Shown one piece after another: positions 41,159 through 42,722 of a stretch of 42,722 bases of DNA. The first letter of the stretch is position 1. Each line of letters opens with the position of its first letter. A program made the translations under genes and the position numbers. The notes below the pieces were generated by a model. It had not been told where the DNA came from. It worked only from the letters and a program-made list of their open reading frames with translations, and did no database searches. Location: NCBI RefSeq assembly GCF_003996995.1, contig NZ_RZTT01000004.1, positions 1 to 42,722 of the forward strand. The letters run 5' to 3'. The stretch comes from Mesorhizobium sp. M7A.T.Ca.US.000.02.2.1 (GTDB lineage Bacteria; Pseudomonadota; Alphaproteobacteria; Rhizobiales; Rhizobiaceae).

Positions 41159-42722
41159 TACAGCCTCCCCGCCAGGAGAAAGCCGGAACCGCCGCCAAGG
41201 CCCGCGCCCGGGTGGGTCGAGGCGCCTATGTGGTAGAGGTTCTTGATGCCGGTCTGATGGTTGCGGCTGCTCTTGAACGGCCGCCACAGGAAGGACTGGT
41301 CGATGGTCGAGGAACCGCCATAGGGATCACCACCCACCAGATTGATGTTCATCGCCTCGAGATCGGCCGGCGAATAGGCGCGGCGCGCGATGGCGCTGTC
41401 CTTGAAGCCCTCGATATGGCTGGCAAGGATCGTTTCTGCGCGGTCGGCATAGGCTTCCCGCAAAGCGTCGGTCCATTGCCCGTCAGCCGGCGCCTGCAGC
41501 ATGCCGGCGGCATCGCCCTTGATGTGGCGGGGAGCTTCGGGCAGTTGCAGCCACAGGATGGCCTTGCCCTCCGGACAGCGCGACGGATCCAGCGCATGCG
41601 GCTGGCCGACACAGATGCTCGGCACCTCCGGCAGCATGCCGCGCGCCGCTTCGTTGCAGGCTTTCGAGACGCCATCCAGCCCAGGCGTCAAATGCAGCAG
41701 CGCGACCTTGTCCAGGCCTTCGCCGCGCCATGCGGGCGGTTTGTCCAAGGCGTAGTGGATCTGGAAATTGCCTTTGCCGTAGCGATATTTCTGCGTCGCC
41801 TCGACATCGGCTTTGGGAGCCTCGCTGCCGAGCAACCGACCATAGAGTTGGGTCGGTGTGACCGAGCAGATGACGCTCTTGTTGGCCGTGATCGTTTCGC
41901 CCGATGCCAGTCGCACGCCGGTTGCGCGACCACCACTCTGGACAATCGAAGCGACATCGGCGTCGGTACGGATGTCGCCGCCGCGTTCCCGGATCAGGGC
42001 CTCGAAGGCCGCCAGCAGGTTTTTTGCCCCGCCCTTGACGATCGGCGCGCCCGCCGCCTCAAGCGCGAAGGCGATAACCCTGGCGATCTGGCCGGAAAAG
42101 GCGTCTTCGGGGCCGAGCCCGGCATGCAGCACCCAGGGCGCCCACAGCGCACGAATGGTTTCGGACTGGTAGGTGCTTTCCAGCCAGCCGCGCGCCGGCA
42201 CGAGTGCCTCGCCGAGAAAGGCGGCAAGGCCACGCGGGCCACGCCGCCAGCCATCACCGGCCAGCAGCTTCGCTGTCGGATAGGACCACAGGCTGCCGCC
42301 GAGCAGGCCGAACAGCAGGCCGGCATTGCGCTCGATGCCGCCGACATCATCCGCGTGCCGGTCACCGTCGCCTGCCGCGATCGCATTAAGGGCGACGACG
42401 TTGGCGGCACGGTCGGTGCTGAGCACGGCATGGCTGCCGTCCGGCCGCAGCACGCCGGTCGGCGTGCCGGTGTGGCAGAACTCCAGCCCGTGGCGCGCGA
42501 GGTCGGCGCCCAGTGCCGCAAAGGCCGGCGAGGTGATGAACAGCACGAAGGTCGTCGCCATCACATCATGGATGAAGCCGGGCGCGGTGATCTCCTCGGT
42601 GCGCAGGCAGCCGCCAATGCGGTCGTTGCGCTCCAGGACGAGCACACGCGCCCCTTTGCCCCCGAGCATCGCCGCGCAGACCAGCGCGTTGATGCCGCTG
42701 CCGACGATGATGTGATCCGGCT
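41158..42722 (-). CDS. FAD-dependent oxidoreductase (phytoene desaturase/amine oxidase-like), 5' end outside window
   Basis: Flavoprotein of the NAD(P)/FAD oxidoreductase superfamily, incomplete at its N-terminus. The frame continues to the window edge and encodes the dinucleotide-binding GSGINALVCAAMLGGKGARV followed by VLERNDRIGGCLRTEE. An internal ATG at 42669 is therefore not the real start. The C-terminus has IGASTHPGAGLGGGSGF, a typical closing FAD motif of phytoene-dehydrogenase-like proteins. The substrate is unknown; an aromatic amine or amino acid would fit the following marR-iorAB genes. Overlaps marR by one base. Confidence 0.88.
   Translation of the reverse strand, partial: PDHIIVGSGINALVCAAMLGGKGARVLVLERNDRIGGCLRTEEITAPGFIHDVMATTFVLFITSPAFAALGADLARHGLEFCHTGTPTGVLRPDGSHAVLSTDRAANVVALNAIAAGDGDRHADDVGGIERNAGLLFGLLGGSLWSYPTAKLLAGDGWRRGPRGLAAFLGEALVPARGWLESTYQSETIRALWAPWVLHAGLGPEDAFSGQIARVIAFALEAAGAPIVKGGAKNLLAAFEALIRERGGDIRTDADVASIVQSGGRATGVRLASGETITANKSVICSVTPTQLYGRLLGSEAPKADVEATQKYRYGKGNFQIHYALDKPPAWRGEGLDKVALLHLTPGLDGVSKACNEAARGMLPEVPSICVGQPHALDPSRCPEGKAILWLQLPEAPRHIKGDAAGMLQAPADGQWTDALREAYADRAETILASHIEGFKDSAIARRAYSPADLEAMNINLVGGDPYGGSSTIDQSFLWRPFKSSRNHQTGIKNLYHIGASTHPGAGLGGGSGFLLAGRL

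Noticed and set aside
1-42722. CRISPR array or insertion sequence
   Set aside because: No regularly spaced repeats and no transposase with terminal inverted repeats were seen.

Overview
The window is GC-rich, with chromosomal gene order typical of Rhizobiales. A Mesorhizobium-like (Phyllobacteriaceae) host is inferred from dnaX-ybaB...recR with an adjacent SRP RNA, a CycM-type cytochrome c, tandem yejA1-yejA2-yejBEF, a cisplatin-damage ligase, and rhizobial intergenic palindromes. The genus assignment is an inference.

Layout. 1-4.7 kb: minus-strand recR, a SleB-like cell-wall hydrolase lipoprotein, an unknown gene, ybaB and dnaX, preceded by the SRP RNA gene and its promoter. 4.8-6.6 kb: plus-strand HIT protein, nudC and a Dabb protein. 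6.7-8.3 kb: minus-strand pheA and kdsB. 8.4-9.2 kb: membrane-anchored cytochrome c with a terminator. 9.3-16.9 kb: peptide ABC transporter yejA1A2BEF, tightly overlapping, then a ghrA-like reductase. 17.9-19.5 kb: small lipoprotein and a TPR-methyltransferase. 19.6-22.2 kb: DNA exonuclease plus ATP-dependent ligase. 22.2-23.4 kb: an unknown single-pass membrane protein.

23.7-33.8 kb is an integrated mobile element. It interrupts a tRNA-Thr(CGT) gene and is bounded by perfect 48-bp direct repeats (23710-23757 and 33792-33839). Near its right end it carries a tyrosine integrase with its own terminator. Next come an AlpA-like excisionase/regulator, a small protein and a PrimPol-D5 primase-helicase, followed by a compact minus-strand operon of unknown genes. 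That operon ends in a soluble protein plus a four-helix membrane protein (25096-26133 and 24480-25094), an arrangement like RexAB or Kiwa anti-phage systems. I recognise no capsid, tail or terminase genes, so the element looks like a phage satellite or small integrative element with a defence-like cargo. This is the part of the window most likely to hold an undescribed system.

34-36.8 kb: chromosomal genes resume with a YodC-like protein and an envelope-stress type cluster (EF-hand protein, ECF sigma factor, candidate anti-sigma factor, Spy/CnrX-like periplasmic protein, GCG_CRPN-like secreted His-rich protein). 36.9-42.7 kb: minus-strand iorB and iorA (indolepyruvate:ferredoxin oxidoreductase), a MarR regulator and an FAD-dependent oxidoreductase cut by the window edge.
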